Shown here in pieces: positions 48,501 through 63,500 of a DNA stretch of 64,000 nucleotides. This DNA is from Cardinalis cardinalis. Lineage: Eukaryota; Chordata; Aves; Passeriformes; Cardinalidae. The position numbers and the translations under genes are program-made. Numbering within the stretch: the stretch's first letter is position 1; every line of letters begins with the position of its first letter. Under the pieces are notes generated by a model. It ran no database searches. It saw nothing but the letters and a program-made list of their open reading frames with translations, and had not been told where the DNA came from. The DNA lies in the NCBI GenBank assembly GCA_014549065.1, contig JACDOX010000023.1, positions 1,033,835-1,097,834 on the forward strand. Direction: 5' to 3'.

Positions 48501-51500
48501 GTCATTTGTTTAGATTAGAAATGTGCAGAGGAAATGGGTTGTTTAGATTAGCAAGAAAATTAGTTTCAAACACAGGTTAGGCAAATATAGCTCAACAATA
48601 CATTATTCCCAATGACAATTTAAAACTTCTTTGTTTCACTCCTACATCTTTAGAGAATATGACTCAAAAGACCCGTCTCACCTTAACTGTTCATCTGAAC
48701 AACCTTGCTTGTATCTCTTAGGGTAGAATCTCTCCAAAACTTGCTTTAGGGTTTGGTTGGACTTGGACTGGGAAGTGACTTGCCCTGCTGGAGTTGAGAA
48801 AGGCCGTTCAAAATCTCCAATCTCTACCTAAGGGGAAGTCCATGAAAAAAGTTTTTTGTTACTCTAGAGTAATTTTCTTGCTGGATATTATGAACTATCT
48901 TTTGATCTGTTCAACCAAGTATAAAAGAAAACAAATTTGTCAAATAATATATACTTTTCACTGATAAAAAAGTCACACTAGTGATTTTCTTATTTTCTAT
49001 CTACCATGGAAAAAAGTTAAATATCAAACACAAATTGTACAGACATATCGCTTCTGCTCTTAGATTGCTGTGTCTCCAGCTGACACAAATCAGTTTACAT
49101 TTACCGAGTAACTACATCAAATTACTTACTCAAAACCTTTCATTTGAGCTTTTAATTTTTAAAAAATAAAACCTCAAGACCATGTCTAGTAAAGGACTCT
49201 TAGACGTTCATTGATGAGCTGTTCCTTTGGAGAATTAATTTGCAGAAATCATGGAAGGAATAGTGAATGAAGAAATGGTACATGATTACATGATATTAAA
49301 TNCCAGAGGGCTGGCTGTGCAAGAGGGAAAGCACATTTTAGCTATACTGGTGCCAGCAGCACAAAGGCTGTAAAGCATTTCCACTCCAGTTAAGAATTGC
49401 CTTACACAAAGATCCCAGCCCAGTCTGTTTCCTGCACACTCATATGTAAAAGGTGAAGGTCAATTGAGTGTCAAGCAATCCTGGATCAGTTTGTTTAAGA
49501 TTTTCTCCTGAAAAACTGTTGTGTGAGTTATCCATGCATAAAGATTACCTGAGCTAAAAGGGCTGTCAATTCCATTGCTAATTCTTTGTTTACAGGGAAA
49601 AGTCCATTGACTATTTGATCATTTGTCTGATACACTAGCAGCAGCTTCTCTCTCTCTGTCTCGCCATGAACTTGAACTGAAAAATAAAGCCTACAGAAAA
49701 GACAGAAAGGTATTAAATAAAGAAGATATGGAAATGCATTAGCCCTGAGGATTAGCAGTATCTGCTCTGAATGTGACATGTTTATTTCAGCGGCAAAACA
49801 CATTAGCAGAGCAACACTTGTACTTGAACCAGTGGGTAAATATTTAATGTCAGTCTTCTGACTTCAGTGGGGATTTTTTGCAGCCCTGTTCACATCTGAA
49901 GAACTAAAAAAGATAACTATTTAAAAAAATTCTCCAGTAACACCCATTTACTATTTTTATGGCAAGCTTCAAGTCAGCCAGTGTTTCTCAGATGAAGAAA
50001 CTGCAGAAAGTGAAAAACAAATCTTGGGACAAGGCAGAGATATTATACTTGCTAAACAAACCTGTTTTTGTAAGTAAGGCGGACAGTCCTTGTGCCTTCA
50101 CATTTCCCAGGGTGTTGTTCTTTGGAGGCTTGCTCCCATTTTGAAATAATGTCACAGATCTAGAAGGAAAGCAATACAAAACTCATTTGGCATGTCTTCC
50201 TATTTGAAAGCACCTTGAAAAGAAATTGTCAACTTNTTTTAATGTCCTCTACCTATCACCTATTAGATACATACACAGCTTGAAGTTTTAAACTCACTGA
50301 AGTGTAACTTTACTTGTATTTCTTAGTCAAAGNGTTTAATAATTAACATTTTTGGTTTTTGTTTATCCTGCAACACATACACTGCCGTTGGAAAGAAGCC
50401 ATTAACATGGAAAGGCCAGGTACTTGATTTAGCAGCTGCCAATGAATGTGTAAAAACACAGAGTGAGTTGTTGTATAATTAATCAAATGCCTTTGATCTC
50501 TGCCTTCTCCTTCTACTACATGCGCAAGTTTTTCAGGTCCTTTTGTATGAAGTTTGTTAAAAAATGCACCAAAAGTGGTTCACAACAATCTGTGTAGGTG
50601 GGTAGGTGGGCAGGGGGGAAGGAGGTAGAACAGAGATCCTAGGACCCCAACTGGGCTTCATGTCACCATTCCTTCATAAAAGAGCCTTCCTGGAAGCAGT
50701 AATATGAGCAGTTTCTAAAGTTACAGGTACCTTGAAAATAAGTTCATCTTTTATAAATTTTGCTTTCCATATGGTAATTTTTCTGACTGTGGTGACACCA
50801 TTTGTTTATCACCACGGCCAGGTTGCACCACACCTTGTAACTCAAATATGCAGCTGTGAACATTGGCCAAAGGGTGCAAAAAGCTACTTGGTAGAAATAC
50901 AAAAAAATAATGATTCATTAGTTGTTAAAAGACTTGGAAAGTATCTAATATTTTACTAAAGCACAGATTATATTGTCTTTTGTCACTCTTTACTGCTAAG
51001 AATTTAATTCTAGCAATAGAGGGAGCTAAAATTTAGAATTCAGGACAATGGCAAGCCAAAAATTGGAAATTTCTTAAACTGAGCCTTAAGCCTATTCTGT
51101 ATTAGAGAAGGAACCATTTCTTTTTTTTGATTTCCCAGGATCTCCACCCCAGTATTAATGACTTCTCGGACCTCACATGGTCATCTTTTGGAGCTATATC
51201 AGAAATGTTGACTGAAATCTCTAAATCCATGTTGACTCTAATGCTCCTTAGTTTTAAAGAACTGTAACAGCTTACTTTTTGTTTTTTAACCTGTTACTTC
51301 TCTGAATAATACAGATCTCTTGGGGAAAGCTTTTAACTATAGTTCACTGAATNAACTTTAGCAACTGAAAAAGTGATCTTTAAAAAAAAAAATCTTTCAC
51401 ATTAAGAAAAGAAGACAGTTTTCAGCCTGAAAAATGTTTTCCTTGACATTGTCTGAAGAGATCTCTGTCAAATGCAGATACTTTATTTTTTTATATGCAC

Positions 51501-54500
51501 AGCCCATTAAAGGCTTTTGTTTACCTTGATGTTTCCTTGAAGACAGTGCTCTATATCCTTGCCAGAGGGATCATCAGAAAACAGTGCAAATCCTGACTGA
51601 GCTGGTTTCCTCATCCCTGTATCTTGGTTCAGAGTGTTCAGAAATTCCTCTACTGTGGTAGAGGCATCAAACCCAACAACCTAAAAAAGANGCCAAAATG
51701 TATTTTGCTATCAAACTCATACCTGTTCCCCCTTTAAGTCTAAGATTTTGAAATATAATACTTCTAGAATAACAGTGGAACTATAAGACCCATTTCATCC
51801 ATGACTGTGATTGGAAATTAAAAATTGTCCNTAAAGGGCCTGAAAAAGATTTCCACATGAGAAGTCAGTTTAGTGGAATTGGTTTCCTTGCACTTGTTAC
51901 ACTTGGAATTCTATCACAGAATTTACATGACAGATAGCAGTCTAGTATCTGAGCTTTTTGTGAAAAATACCACTTGAAAAATGAAGATTATAATTTCCTG
52001 TAGCTTTCAAAATAGTGCAGAAGCAAATGAGATAAATTAATCACTTTTCATCATGTGCAAATTTAGAGGGATATCAGGTGACAGATCTACACTGGCAGAT
52101 CTAAAATAGTTTATGAATGTTGCTTTGTCAGTATTACACAGTAATATACAGAACATTCTAAATTTTACTTCCCCAAATATAAACTTCTGTTTGCTGTGAC
52201 TGATATTGAAGCATTTTAGCAAGAGATGGCAAGTAGCTTCTTTACAGATAGCAATGGCTGATGTTTACTTAAATCTGTATTGAGAGTGTTTCCTGTATTT
52301 GACATGTTGAAAATGTTTTGGTAAAAAAATATCTTGAAAATGGATCATGAACTAGTGTTTGAACTTCTCAGTGCCTGGCATTAAAATAAAAATCTGATGA
52401 ATCTTCAGAGATTAATACAAGAGTTTTTAATACCACTATAATTGTTATTTGCTGATCCCACTGAAGTAATTTATGTATTTAATTACAATTTTCTTAGCCC
52501 TTGTAACTATACAATTTTGGGCAGTAAATAACTAATGAGCAGTTACTCCTTTTCTTCTCCAAACTTCAATTTTGAAAGTTGGTTTAAATGTATGTTGTTT
52601 TTTTTCTGTTTTACTGGGCAAGCAGTAAGCAACTAAGAAACTTAGAGATGAAAAAATGCAAAGTACTTCTGTTGCAATCTGAAATAAAAAAAATATTTGA
52701 TATAGCTTTGATTTCATATAAAAAGTTGCTTTCTATGTAGGAATACTATGAATTGTTAAAACTCTTCTCAGCCATCTCTCACAGCTGGAGACATAAACCA
52801 GGATGTGAAGCAGCGTGCTTGGAAGCCCATGGAATGTGTCCTAGGGGCTTTGACTAATGATGTCCCCAGAGAGTTCAGAATGGAGCCATGTACTGTTCTG
52901 TAACAAATATGGTTATCCTTCAGGACTAATAATGGGAGTTACAGCTGTGCTTCCAGGCCTTCACTGAGATATTTAACTTCCAAGATGTCTGATGAAAGGA
53001 AGTGGAATTTAATACCTTTCCTTTTCCTTCGGTCTAATTTATTCATCTGGTGGTCAGGTTAAATAAGAAACAGAATTTTTGCAGTTCTCACTCTTACAAG
53101 GTTTTGCTTTTTTCTTTCTCTTCAAGGTTTTCCCCCAAACCTTTACTCTTAGTTGATCAAATCAGATCACAAGTGCTTTATGCCTGCCATTGCTGGCACT
53201 GGCACAGGATGAAACTTGAGCCGTGTTTACCTTCCTCTTTTTGATGTACTGCTTCGTGTATATGCTGACAGCAGGGGGCTGGGAGAGCTCAGATTTNGTG
53301 GCCTGCATGACATTACCTGATATATGCCATTCATGAAATGAACTGGAATACTGAAGGGCAGGGAATGGTGGTAGGGATTTCTCAGGAGAGTGGAAAGGAT
53401 TTCCATTCTGGAAGGTCTGGCTTCTCGGTCTCCGTTCTGCTGGGTACGTTCTACACAGCGCTGGCAATATATAGCGTATTTCCCAAATTCAGTCCTGTGG
53501 CAAAAAGAGAAATAAGGCAATTCCTGGGGACTGACTGAAAGGATAGGAAACTGTGAGTGAATATTTCTGGAGAGGCCAAATGAGAGGACATTCAGATTTC
53601 ACTCTCTGAGATTTCCAACACATTTTTTTGCATGTGGAATTAGAAAGAGAATTAGTCTACCGAGACTAGCAGAATTGTGCCAAAGATGAACATGGTTCAG
53701 GGTGTGTTGTGTAATGGCCATATTTTGGTTTTCACAGTTTTGCAACATACAATCAGAGTATGCACTGCAAAATATTTTTTTTTAAAAAACTTATAACTTT
53801 CCCAAGTGATGCACAGAAGTAACATGTACTATATTTTAGTAGCAATTCTACTCAAATTTATTTTAAAATTCACGTCAAAAGATCTGATATATTATAGGAA
53901 AGATTGAAAACAAGGTACTTCAAAAAGACCAGTTGACTAGCTGGGTAATAATATTCAGGCACACCTGGAATCTGCATTCTTCTTTAAGTGAAGTTTAAGA
54001 AGCCAAAGGAATGGATGCTGGGGCAGGAAGAGTCCAACGCAGAGGGCCAAGAGCTGCAAGCCCTGAACAAAAGGAATACATTCACTGTTTTAAACATCCT
54101 ACAACATAAAACTTCCTCCTGTGCCTGCTGGCCAGCAGTGCAGCTTACTGCCAAGTTGAGACTGCTGAAATAGGAATGAAAAAAANCAGAGAAAAAGCTG
54201 AGTAAATAAGCATACAACCTCATTGAAAGGCCCAATACTCTCTGTCTCTTCACATGTGTACACGAAGTATCTTTTGGGGCTGGAAATGGGAAAGCAGCTG
54301 AGTTTGTATAAAAAGCAGTTAATGCAAAGGAACAGAAATACTTGGGCTGCACGACCAAGCATTATGATATGAGGAGAAGCCTGTGCAATTTTAATTCAGC
54401 TCTCCTGTTATACATATTATGAAGCAACACATGAGACATTTTGTCTTCTACCAAATTTACAGTAACTATTGAAAAAAACAGTAATTCAATATTTTGGTAT

Positions 54501-57500
54501 ATTGTTGTTGCTCAGTATGCATTCATTGGTTTTACTTAATGCAGAGCACTCTCATGTACCCTGATACACACTAACGTTGCAACTACTTTTCTCACAATCA
54601 GTATATCAATGCTTCACACTAAGATTTAAAAAATGGTGTTTCTCTCTCNTGATTTATCTGACTTGCCTGGTATTAAATAGAAATTTGACAGCACTGGCAC
54701 AGATACTCCCTTTCATCAAATATCTATACTTTGATGGAGGATAGCATTGGCTCTGTTGAAGGTATGCACTGCAACAGAAGCAAGGGTAGGAGACACAGCA
54801 GGAATTTAGGATTTAAAAAACTTAGTGTAAGGCTGAAAACATTTTACTGCATATATTAGCTCTTAAAGATCATTTCAGGGGATTAGGATAACAACAACTT
54901 ATTTACCTTCATCAGAGGGAAGGCCTTGCCAATGGTAAGAAGAGTGCCAAAGAATAATTATAGTAAGTTTAAATTCCATCAGCCATACGTAGCTTCAGTG
55001 TGTGCTAATTGACATGAATGTACCATGTCTGTTCTAAAAGCTTTGTGAATGTTTTAGCAATGCACATATTGAATCATAGAATCAAGGAACCTTAAATATC
55101 ATCTAGTTCCAGCCNCCTGCATTGGGCAGGGACACTTCCACTTGACCAGGTTGCTNCAAGATCAATTCAACCTGGCCTTGAACGCTTCCATGGCTTCTCT
55201 GGGCAACCTGTTCCAGTGCCTCTCCAACAGCAGCCATCTCCCAGGTACAGGCTGTTTCTAGCCAATAGGTATGGCTGCTGGGCATGGGCTACTTTCTATG
55301 GCAAGACAAAAACNTGTCTATTACAGAAGCCTCGATATGGTAACTTAGTTTCTCATTTTCTGATCCATCTCCTAGTTCTGTAGGCATTGCTCCATCATAA
55401 GTGTAACATTCCAGTTCTGTTAATTCTATGCAAGCTCCAAGTATTGGCTTTCCTTTCAATTCATTTTCTGTCTGGATAGCAGTGAATAGCTGGTAGTGGA
55501 CAAAGGGAGGAATTTCAAGTATGTATTAATAATGTAGCATGCAGGGTGAATGCAGAACAGCATGGCACACAAGAGGGGACATCTATCAGAAGCCCTGATA
55601 TTCCACCACATGCCACCACAGCTTTACTTCACACTCATATTCTATTGAGTCATTTGCTATGTGGTTTAGCCCACCAAGCTTCCTGAGGCAGCGCCTCTCT
55701 TAGGAAAGAAGCAGTAAAAAAGAAATAGGTTTCTTACATTCTTACTTGACACTTGACTTGAAGACAGCCCGTTTTATGTCCACCNTTTACAAGCAGCATG
55801 GGCTAAGATATATTCTACCACCAGATACACATACTTTGTTGGAGGATAGCATCAGCTTTGTTTCAGGAAAACACAGCAGCAGTGAATTGGATCTTAACTC
55901 AGCAGATGCTGCAGAAAAGCAGAGCCTCTCTACCATCCTAAACACTCCGTGTAGTTCCTTCATTGCTGCCGAAATCAATACCATTAAAATAAATACTGGG
56001 TTACCTGTATTGGTCCTGCCTGGTTTTGTGGATGTCGACGCCTGGTCTGTTTAATAAGTTGGCAACAGATCTCATTTTGAAGTTCAGGATGTGTGAGGCA
56101 GATCTGCAAAGCACTTTGGGCCAAAGATACATGGTAATCAATGGCAGGAGAGTCAACTGCAGCATTTATAAACAACTGGCAGGTCTAGATATAAAATAAC
56201 AAGCAAGTGAGTTTACATACAGGGAGCTTCAGCAAATCTTTAAGATGCTCAGTTTATCAAAAGTGTACTTTAATTGAAATCACAATTAGTAAGTTTACCA
56301 GTAGACTTGGAAAACTCTGCTGGTTCTGCAAAATGGGGTGAAAAGGGGCCAGAATGGATGAAAATCTACACAGAGAGACTTGAGATAAAACACCTCCTAC
56401 AACCCATGCTTTTCATTCTGTATCTAATGGAGTGCACTGTAACAGGAATTGGAGCAATTGTGGTGGCAGGCAAGTTTAAAGACAAGCTGAACACACCTCA
56501 CCCCTCTACAGGACTTGGAAATTCAATGTCTACAGCTCTCAGTGACAGACAATGTAAAATGCTTCTGTAAGTAGTGAGCACAACACAGCAGCAAATACAC
56601 AGATAAAAAATCCATAACTCAGAGCCATTGATTTACATCTTGGCTTTCCATGGTATTTTTACTGTAGTTTAAGTATGACCTTGCCTATACCCAGTACTGT
56701 CTCAGGAAAGACAGCATTTGTGTTGTGTTAGAAGAAAGGATATATATCACTTGTTGCATTTACTATATACAACAGTTGAATTTTTAAGGGATATAAGCAA
56801 AAATACAAGAAGTGGATGGAAGCCCAATCTATTTCTAGTCTATTTTTATCATAAATGGGATAACTGAAATACAACATGATCTGTTTCTAAATTCCCTACC
56901 TGACTTATAAGCTGATTTATACAAGGTTTCAATGAAGGTCATACAAGTATTCTCTAGTTAATTTACTTTAGGCAANTGTCTGTGATTTGAATTAGGTCTG
57001 AAAAGTGATTTCCAAGTAGATGTAAATTTGTTTTACAAATCAAAGAAGTAATTTCCTAGTAATTTTTCATGCTGCAGGATTGCAGAAAATAAGATGGATG
57101 TACTTCTTTGAAGTGCTTCAAACATCCCAGAGAAACAAGTTGGAAAGTTTGCCTAAAAGTGTCTATGACAAAACATACGGTGTTTGTCTNGAATTCCTCT
57201 CTAGATCTGAACCATAACATCAAAATTCTCCAGATAGTTGATGCTTCAGGGAATTTGTTCTTTAGGCCCTGGGTAAGTTTTGTGGAGAAAGTTCATTTAT
57301 CCAACCNCCATGCTTCCAACTTGTAATTTATTTCACAATGTACAGACAAAGGAACAGCAAAATTTTATTTTGTCTCTGAATTAGCCTTTATAGCCTGGAA
57401 GAGGTTAATGGCATTGCAGCATACCCCCTCTCATNGGCATTAACTACCTACCTGGCCTCCAGCTGGGAAAGCTGTAAGGCACACAGAATTTCTCAAGAAC

Positions 57501-60500
57501 CTAGCTGGCTCANTGGCTCAGTGGTTATGAACCACTATGTGTCTCCTAATCATAAAGCATTTTTACTACACTGGGACACATATATANGTATGTGTATTTT
57601 TAAAGATCTGTGAGAGTCTTTAAAAGTGAACTCAGCTCTTGTGAAATACTTTTAAATAATTTTTCTATGNAATATTTCTCTGTTTATATTACTGAATAAT
57701 TGGTCTTTTAAGAATAGCTACTTCATATGAAAATGTTTTCTTTTTATTAAAAAGAGCAGTACAATCCTTGCTTTCTATTTCAGTTTTAAATAATCCATGA
57801 CTTGCCTAAACTTAAAATTTACTTTCTTTTTCTTCTGATTTTTAAAATATCTCCCAGAGTACTTAAATGTATCTACAACAAAACTTTTGCCTATGATTTT
57901 TTCCCTGAATCTAACTGAAAAAAATAGTATTTCAGATACAGTTTTCTGAATGCAGAGTTCTGTCCATGCTGTTATATTCTTTGGAGCTAAGAACTTCAAG
58001 GTAAAATTATTATCACTCATGATGGTCATGGATTTCTCTACTAACTTGCACTTTATCAATAACTTACCAAATAAGTAGAAACACCAAAAGCTGAAGCCTA
58101 AACTGCTCCCTCACAACTAAAGGTTATCTTTACATTGGAAGTGATAGTCTTTGGTGAGGTAATATGGGGACATTTTGCTCCTGTCCATTAGTTACCTCCA
58201 CTAAAGATAAAAATATATCTCTTTTTGCTTATCTGTTGAATATATCTAGTAAGCCAACTAACAGCCATTCTTTAGCAAAGAGTTAAAATAGTCAGTTAAT
58301 AAAAAAGGCATCTGCTATGGTTTTACCTTAAATAATTTAATTGCTTCAGTTTGCAAGGCTTCTGATGGCAGTGTTGTAAGAGGGGAAGTAATTCCTTCTT
58401 TGCTATGGCAAAGGGTAGGATGTCTCCAAATTTGAGAATCTGAATGGATAAAATATATACATTTTGCAATGAATTCAGTTCATAAGTACATTTACTAAAT
58501 AAGCATTGGAAGATCAGTATGTTGAAATGAAAATAAACTTACTGGCATCACCTTCCACATTTAATAATTTGCAAAGAAGTTGTTCAAACTCAGATCCAAC
58601 ATTTACACTGGTACTTCCAGCTGCAACTGTCAGATGATAAAGCCACGTGTCCTAGAGCAGAAAAACATAGCAGCTCACTCGTTCTGTGCTGGAAGGAGCT
58701 GCTTCCTCAGGATTCTGCTCTCAACTTAAAACTCTCCCATGCACTCCTTTTGAAGCCCAAAGAAGTTTGCCTTTGGTTAAATAAATACACATGTTATGTT
58801 ACAAATATTAAGCAAGGAAGATTGGATAGGGCTCCCCAAAAGTTTTTACCCTCAGAAATAATGTCTAATTATCAGGGCATTCTTCCTTTCCTCTTGCAAA
58901 TGCTTAAGTTATTTTTTATCACTGCCAGATCTTGCTAACCTGGGGATAAGTCCAGAAAGCAAAATGAAGTCTACAAGATTTCTTGGGANCAATAAAGCAA
59001 CAATAATAAAAATGGTTTTAACCCTGCTTCTCTCTGCTCCTTTACTACAGTAGGGCAAGTGTGCGCTATGTTAGTCTTGTCAGTGAAAATGGATACAGTA
59101 CCCTGTAACCTCTCAGCTACAGCTCTGTCTACAAGTTACTGTATGTGAGCAAAATTCTCATTACAGCATATAAAATATTCTGCACCATCTACTTAGGTAG
59201 GCAAGCCTGCATATTTTTGTCTATTATCTACACTAGCGTTGATTTGCAGACAAACTCTGATCGATGTTAATAAAGGAAATATTATGAAAATACAAGCCAG
59301 GTGACTTGTAGTCCTTGTCCTCCTCTAGAAATATTCATATCACAGCACCATACTCATAGATGTGCTACTGAAACTCAATAAAAGCATCCATTTATTACCT
59401 TCTCGTGTTTGGATCCTATAAGAAGGTAAGTGGGTCCTTGGTCTTTGGGGTGGATAACAACAGTGTAATGGGTTGATAATAAACTGCGACCACTGGCTTC
59501 ATAATCTTCATCAGAATCACAGGATCTATCAACTTCTTCAACCTTTGCCTCAAAAAGCTTGATTTGACCAAGAGGAAACTAAAAGTAAATGTCAAAATTG
59601 GTGAGAGGGGTAATGTTTGTTTCAGTGCATACTGATTTTATATTATATATTATTATATTTATTATTATACACAAATTTTTCTTATTCTGCAGATAGAAAT
59701 TAAAATGTGAACTACCATCCATACCCATTTGTATTTACTCATTTTCAGTCCTACCAAGGAATGTCAGACAAGCCAGATCTTGCAGAGAGCAAAATGAGAC
59801 TTATATGTGCCAAAGCCTGAAAATGAGGTTTTCAAAAATTCTTTTCCAGATCTGCCTCCATATATAGCTAATGTAATAAATGTATGTTAGGGTGAGAGAA
59901 GTCATTCTTCAGAGTTCCCAAACCTGGTTCCAAGCAAAAATTTCCTGTGTCAAGCCTAAAACTTTAATTATGATCTTGTTATTTTAGAGGACAGGAATGT
60001 ATTGTTGGTGTATCTGGTTTGTTCATACTCTAAATTCAAAAGTTAGATTCTTTTGTGTGATAGACCTTCTAGCTGGTTTCTTTCTCCAGTGTGAGAGATC
60101 ACAGAGCTTCAGTGTTGAGATGTTTATGTCGTTAGCATCATTTAGCAGAAAATACTTTATCTAAAAAAGCCATTCAAGAGGAAATTTTCACAGAAGTAAT
60201 TATTTCATAGCCCTTATCAACAGGAAGCCTTAACAAACATAAATACAGCATGAAATCTCTTCACAACTGGGTGATAGGACTGAGAGAGGCTGACTGGCTG
60301 CTCTACACAAAATTCCCTCCCTGGTAAGGATTAAAAAATGATGTGGTAATTTGTATTTTCTGTAGTGCTTCTGAAGCATTCAACTTTTTGAGTAAGATAA
60401 GATTCTGAGAATCAAAAGATGTTGTTTCACATGTAAGTAGTCAAGATTGATTTATTCACCAAGTTTAACTAAAACACAATTGGGCTGGCTTTTTAGTTTG

Positions 60501-63500
60501 AATTCCATTTTGAAAGGAGGTCAATTAAATGGACTCCATTATTGTATTAACNACTGCAGATTGTGTAATTTATTTCTGCACAGCCACAGTCAGCTACAGA
60601 AAACATGATTTTAATTATCATATTGTTGAACATTAGAAATAAAGTAGCTTTGGAGAACTTTTCATACATATTCTGCTTACAAAAGCTGAATTCTCATTCT
60701 GTTTCAAGTTAGCAAACTCATTTCAATTTTACTTTAAAAGGGCAGCTAAACTTCTTCCAGATGTGAGGGAAATATTCACAAGAATCCAGCAAAATTCTTC
60801 ACTAAAGAGCATGCTAAAATGCCAAAATATTCAGTGGTGAAAATGTATACATTCAGATCTGTTAAACATAGAGATTTTACCCTAGGAGAAATTGTAAGTT
60901 AATTTTAAAGTCTCTGCAGGATGAGCTTGAGATTATACTCTGGCAGTTGATTCCCAAACCCTGTTTTACATTGTTTTAAAGAGCAAAAATTTGATGGATG
61001 GTTACTGNTATCTTATTCATACAGTTCTAGAAATGGGGTGTTGTTGAGTTTAAATGGCTATTAAAAAATGGGGTTTTGTTGAGATTTAAATGGCTATAAA
61101 AGGAAAGGATGACAAAGAGTATAACTGGCTCTATGCAAAAGCCATGAATTACTGACTCCAGTGTGATTATCTTCTTAAAACAGAAGTACAAATATGAGAA
61201 TTTCTACTGATTTTTTTTATAATGGCTCAGTGGACTGTTCAGAATCCTGTTTCCGACCTGCCTCCATTAAAAAGATGTTTCTTGGTGACAAAATACAATG
61301 CCTTGGGAGCAAAGGGACGAGCATGTCTAGGAGGTGTCCTAGCTCTTGCAGCACTGTGTACATACAGTGACATACCAAAGAAAAGGATTTGGAANTCAAC
61401 TGAGGGACAGAAAGAACATTTAAATTCTTGAAACTTGCAGCCACTGCCCACTGCAAGGGACATAAGAAAGGGTTTGCTTCCAGAACTACATGACAGCTGG
61501 GTCTTTTCTGATGCCTGTCAGAAAGGGACACCTGAACTCCAGGCAAACCAGTGCCCCCCTCAGCTAGGGATAACATGTATAACATGGATCACATCCTGTA
61601 GAAAGAGACCAATGGATGTGGTCTGCTGGCTATTGCTGGCTATTAGACAGAATCTTCCAAGTTGACAATCTGTGTATAATACCAAGGCCAACTATACCTT
61701 AATAAAGATGTAGGTTTCTGTTTAAAGTCTACATTCTCTGAATAAACAAGAAAGGGACCTACCTTGTCTTCTTGATTACGGAAATAATACAAAGTTTTTC
61801 CAACTAGGGTACACCAAACCCTTTTGGAATATCCATGTTTCACCTGTAATTACAGAACATCAGTAATAATCATGACAGAGAAATATTGACTATTTTCACC
61901 ATCTCTGATCTCTGATGATATTGGGAATGCATGTCTTGGTTCAAATTCCTATCCAATCACTGGACATAAAACTGTGTAACTCTATTAAGGGCAAAAGAAT
62001 CAGAGCATTAGATGAGATGCTCATTTAAAGCCCAGTAAGGCCACTGTTGGCCTAAACAGTGTTGGAAAAAAGCAGACTGGGGGAAGAAGTGTTTTCCTAC
62101 CTTTGTAAGTAATCCTTTCATGGTTGGCTTGATTTCAGACTGTACAAAGAGTGGGCTGGCAGCCTGTATTTTAAGAACATTCTGCAGTACTTTGATCCAT
62201 TCCTCTAAGATGTTGGGGGAATCTGCAGTCAGGTAGTATGCTCGTTTCTCTGTGGTCAGCTGTGTAGTAACAAGGAGTCTTGAGCTTCAAGAATTGACAT
62301 ATTTGACCCCACAGTGTGGGATTTGTAACATACACCACCCAATGTAGCTCCACAACTTCAGGGAGTTTATCTTCCCTGAAGTACTTTTTAGTAATGAAAC
62401 ATTCCATGACCAGACAGAGCAGAGAATCTCATTTTAAATCTTTATCTGGGAAGTTCCAGGATGGCGAGTTGAAAAAACTCAGTTCTCCTTTCAGACAAAT
62501 GAATTCCCTCTACCCCAATGCCTGACCCCAAGACTGCTCTCTTTATTTCTATCCCATATGTGATAACCTAACCTTTGTGGCAATACAGAAAAAGACTCCA
62601 GGTGGGGCTTTTTATATTTTCTGTCACTGAAACAATTCTTTGATTTCAAATGAAAAGCATTTTATTTAATTCCAAGTCCACTCTTGGACTTCCAGTGTGG
62701 CAGGGACTGGAACAAGGGGTTGGCTTTGGGAATAGAGGGAATGCTGAAACAGCAACAGAGGAGAAAAGCAGGCACCTGAATTGTTTGTTTTCCATCACCC
62801 CTTTCAATGTGGCTGGATGCATTTAGCTCAATTTGACCTTGAGGCTTTCGAATAACATCACTCTGGTATGGAAAGAATAGAAAAAGATATTTTAGATCTA
62901 CCACCAAACAGCAATAAATTAATATAAGACTAATTTAAACATTAATCTTGATAAATACTTTATAGTTAGACATTGTGTACCTTGTAGTTNCTCTTGAGGA
63001 AGTGAGTACTGAATCACTCTCTAACAGCTCAGAAACCAGAAGTGCATGCATTTTTTTCCTTCTAGCAGCCTTAGATTATCAGTAAACAATCTAATACAAA
63101 ACAACAGGTAAGTTACATGTACTTACTGGAGATTTGTAATATAGCAATTCACCTCCTTTAAGCACAAACCACCGTCGTTTCCAGGTCTTTACTTTACCAC
63201 CCATTTTTAACAGATATCCAGATTTTTCCAAAGGTTCCTGATTGTTTAGAAGTTAGATAAAAAATGGTTAGATACACATGTATACCTCTGCCCCTCAGAA
63301 ATAGGTATAAATACAGACACAGAGATATTAATGACTTAAAAGCATGCAAAATAATAATTATAGTATTTGATGAAGCTTTTAATCCAAGGACAACATTTTT
63401 ACAGGCATCAATTAAGACAAATGTCATGCACATGGGATAACTAATGAATATCCCTACTTATTGTTATAGTGCATGAAGGAGAGTAAGTGCCCTGAACTAT

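Noticed and set aside
61217..61665. Open frames on both strands in a PLEKHH2 intron, considered as a transposon or retrocopy
   Set aside because: No recognisable domain, poly(A) tail, terminal repeats or target duplication that I could support.
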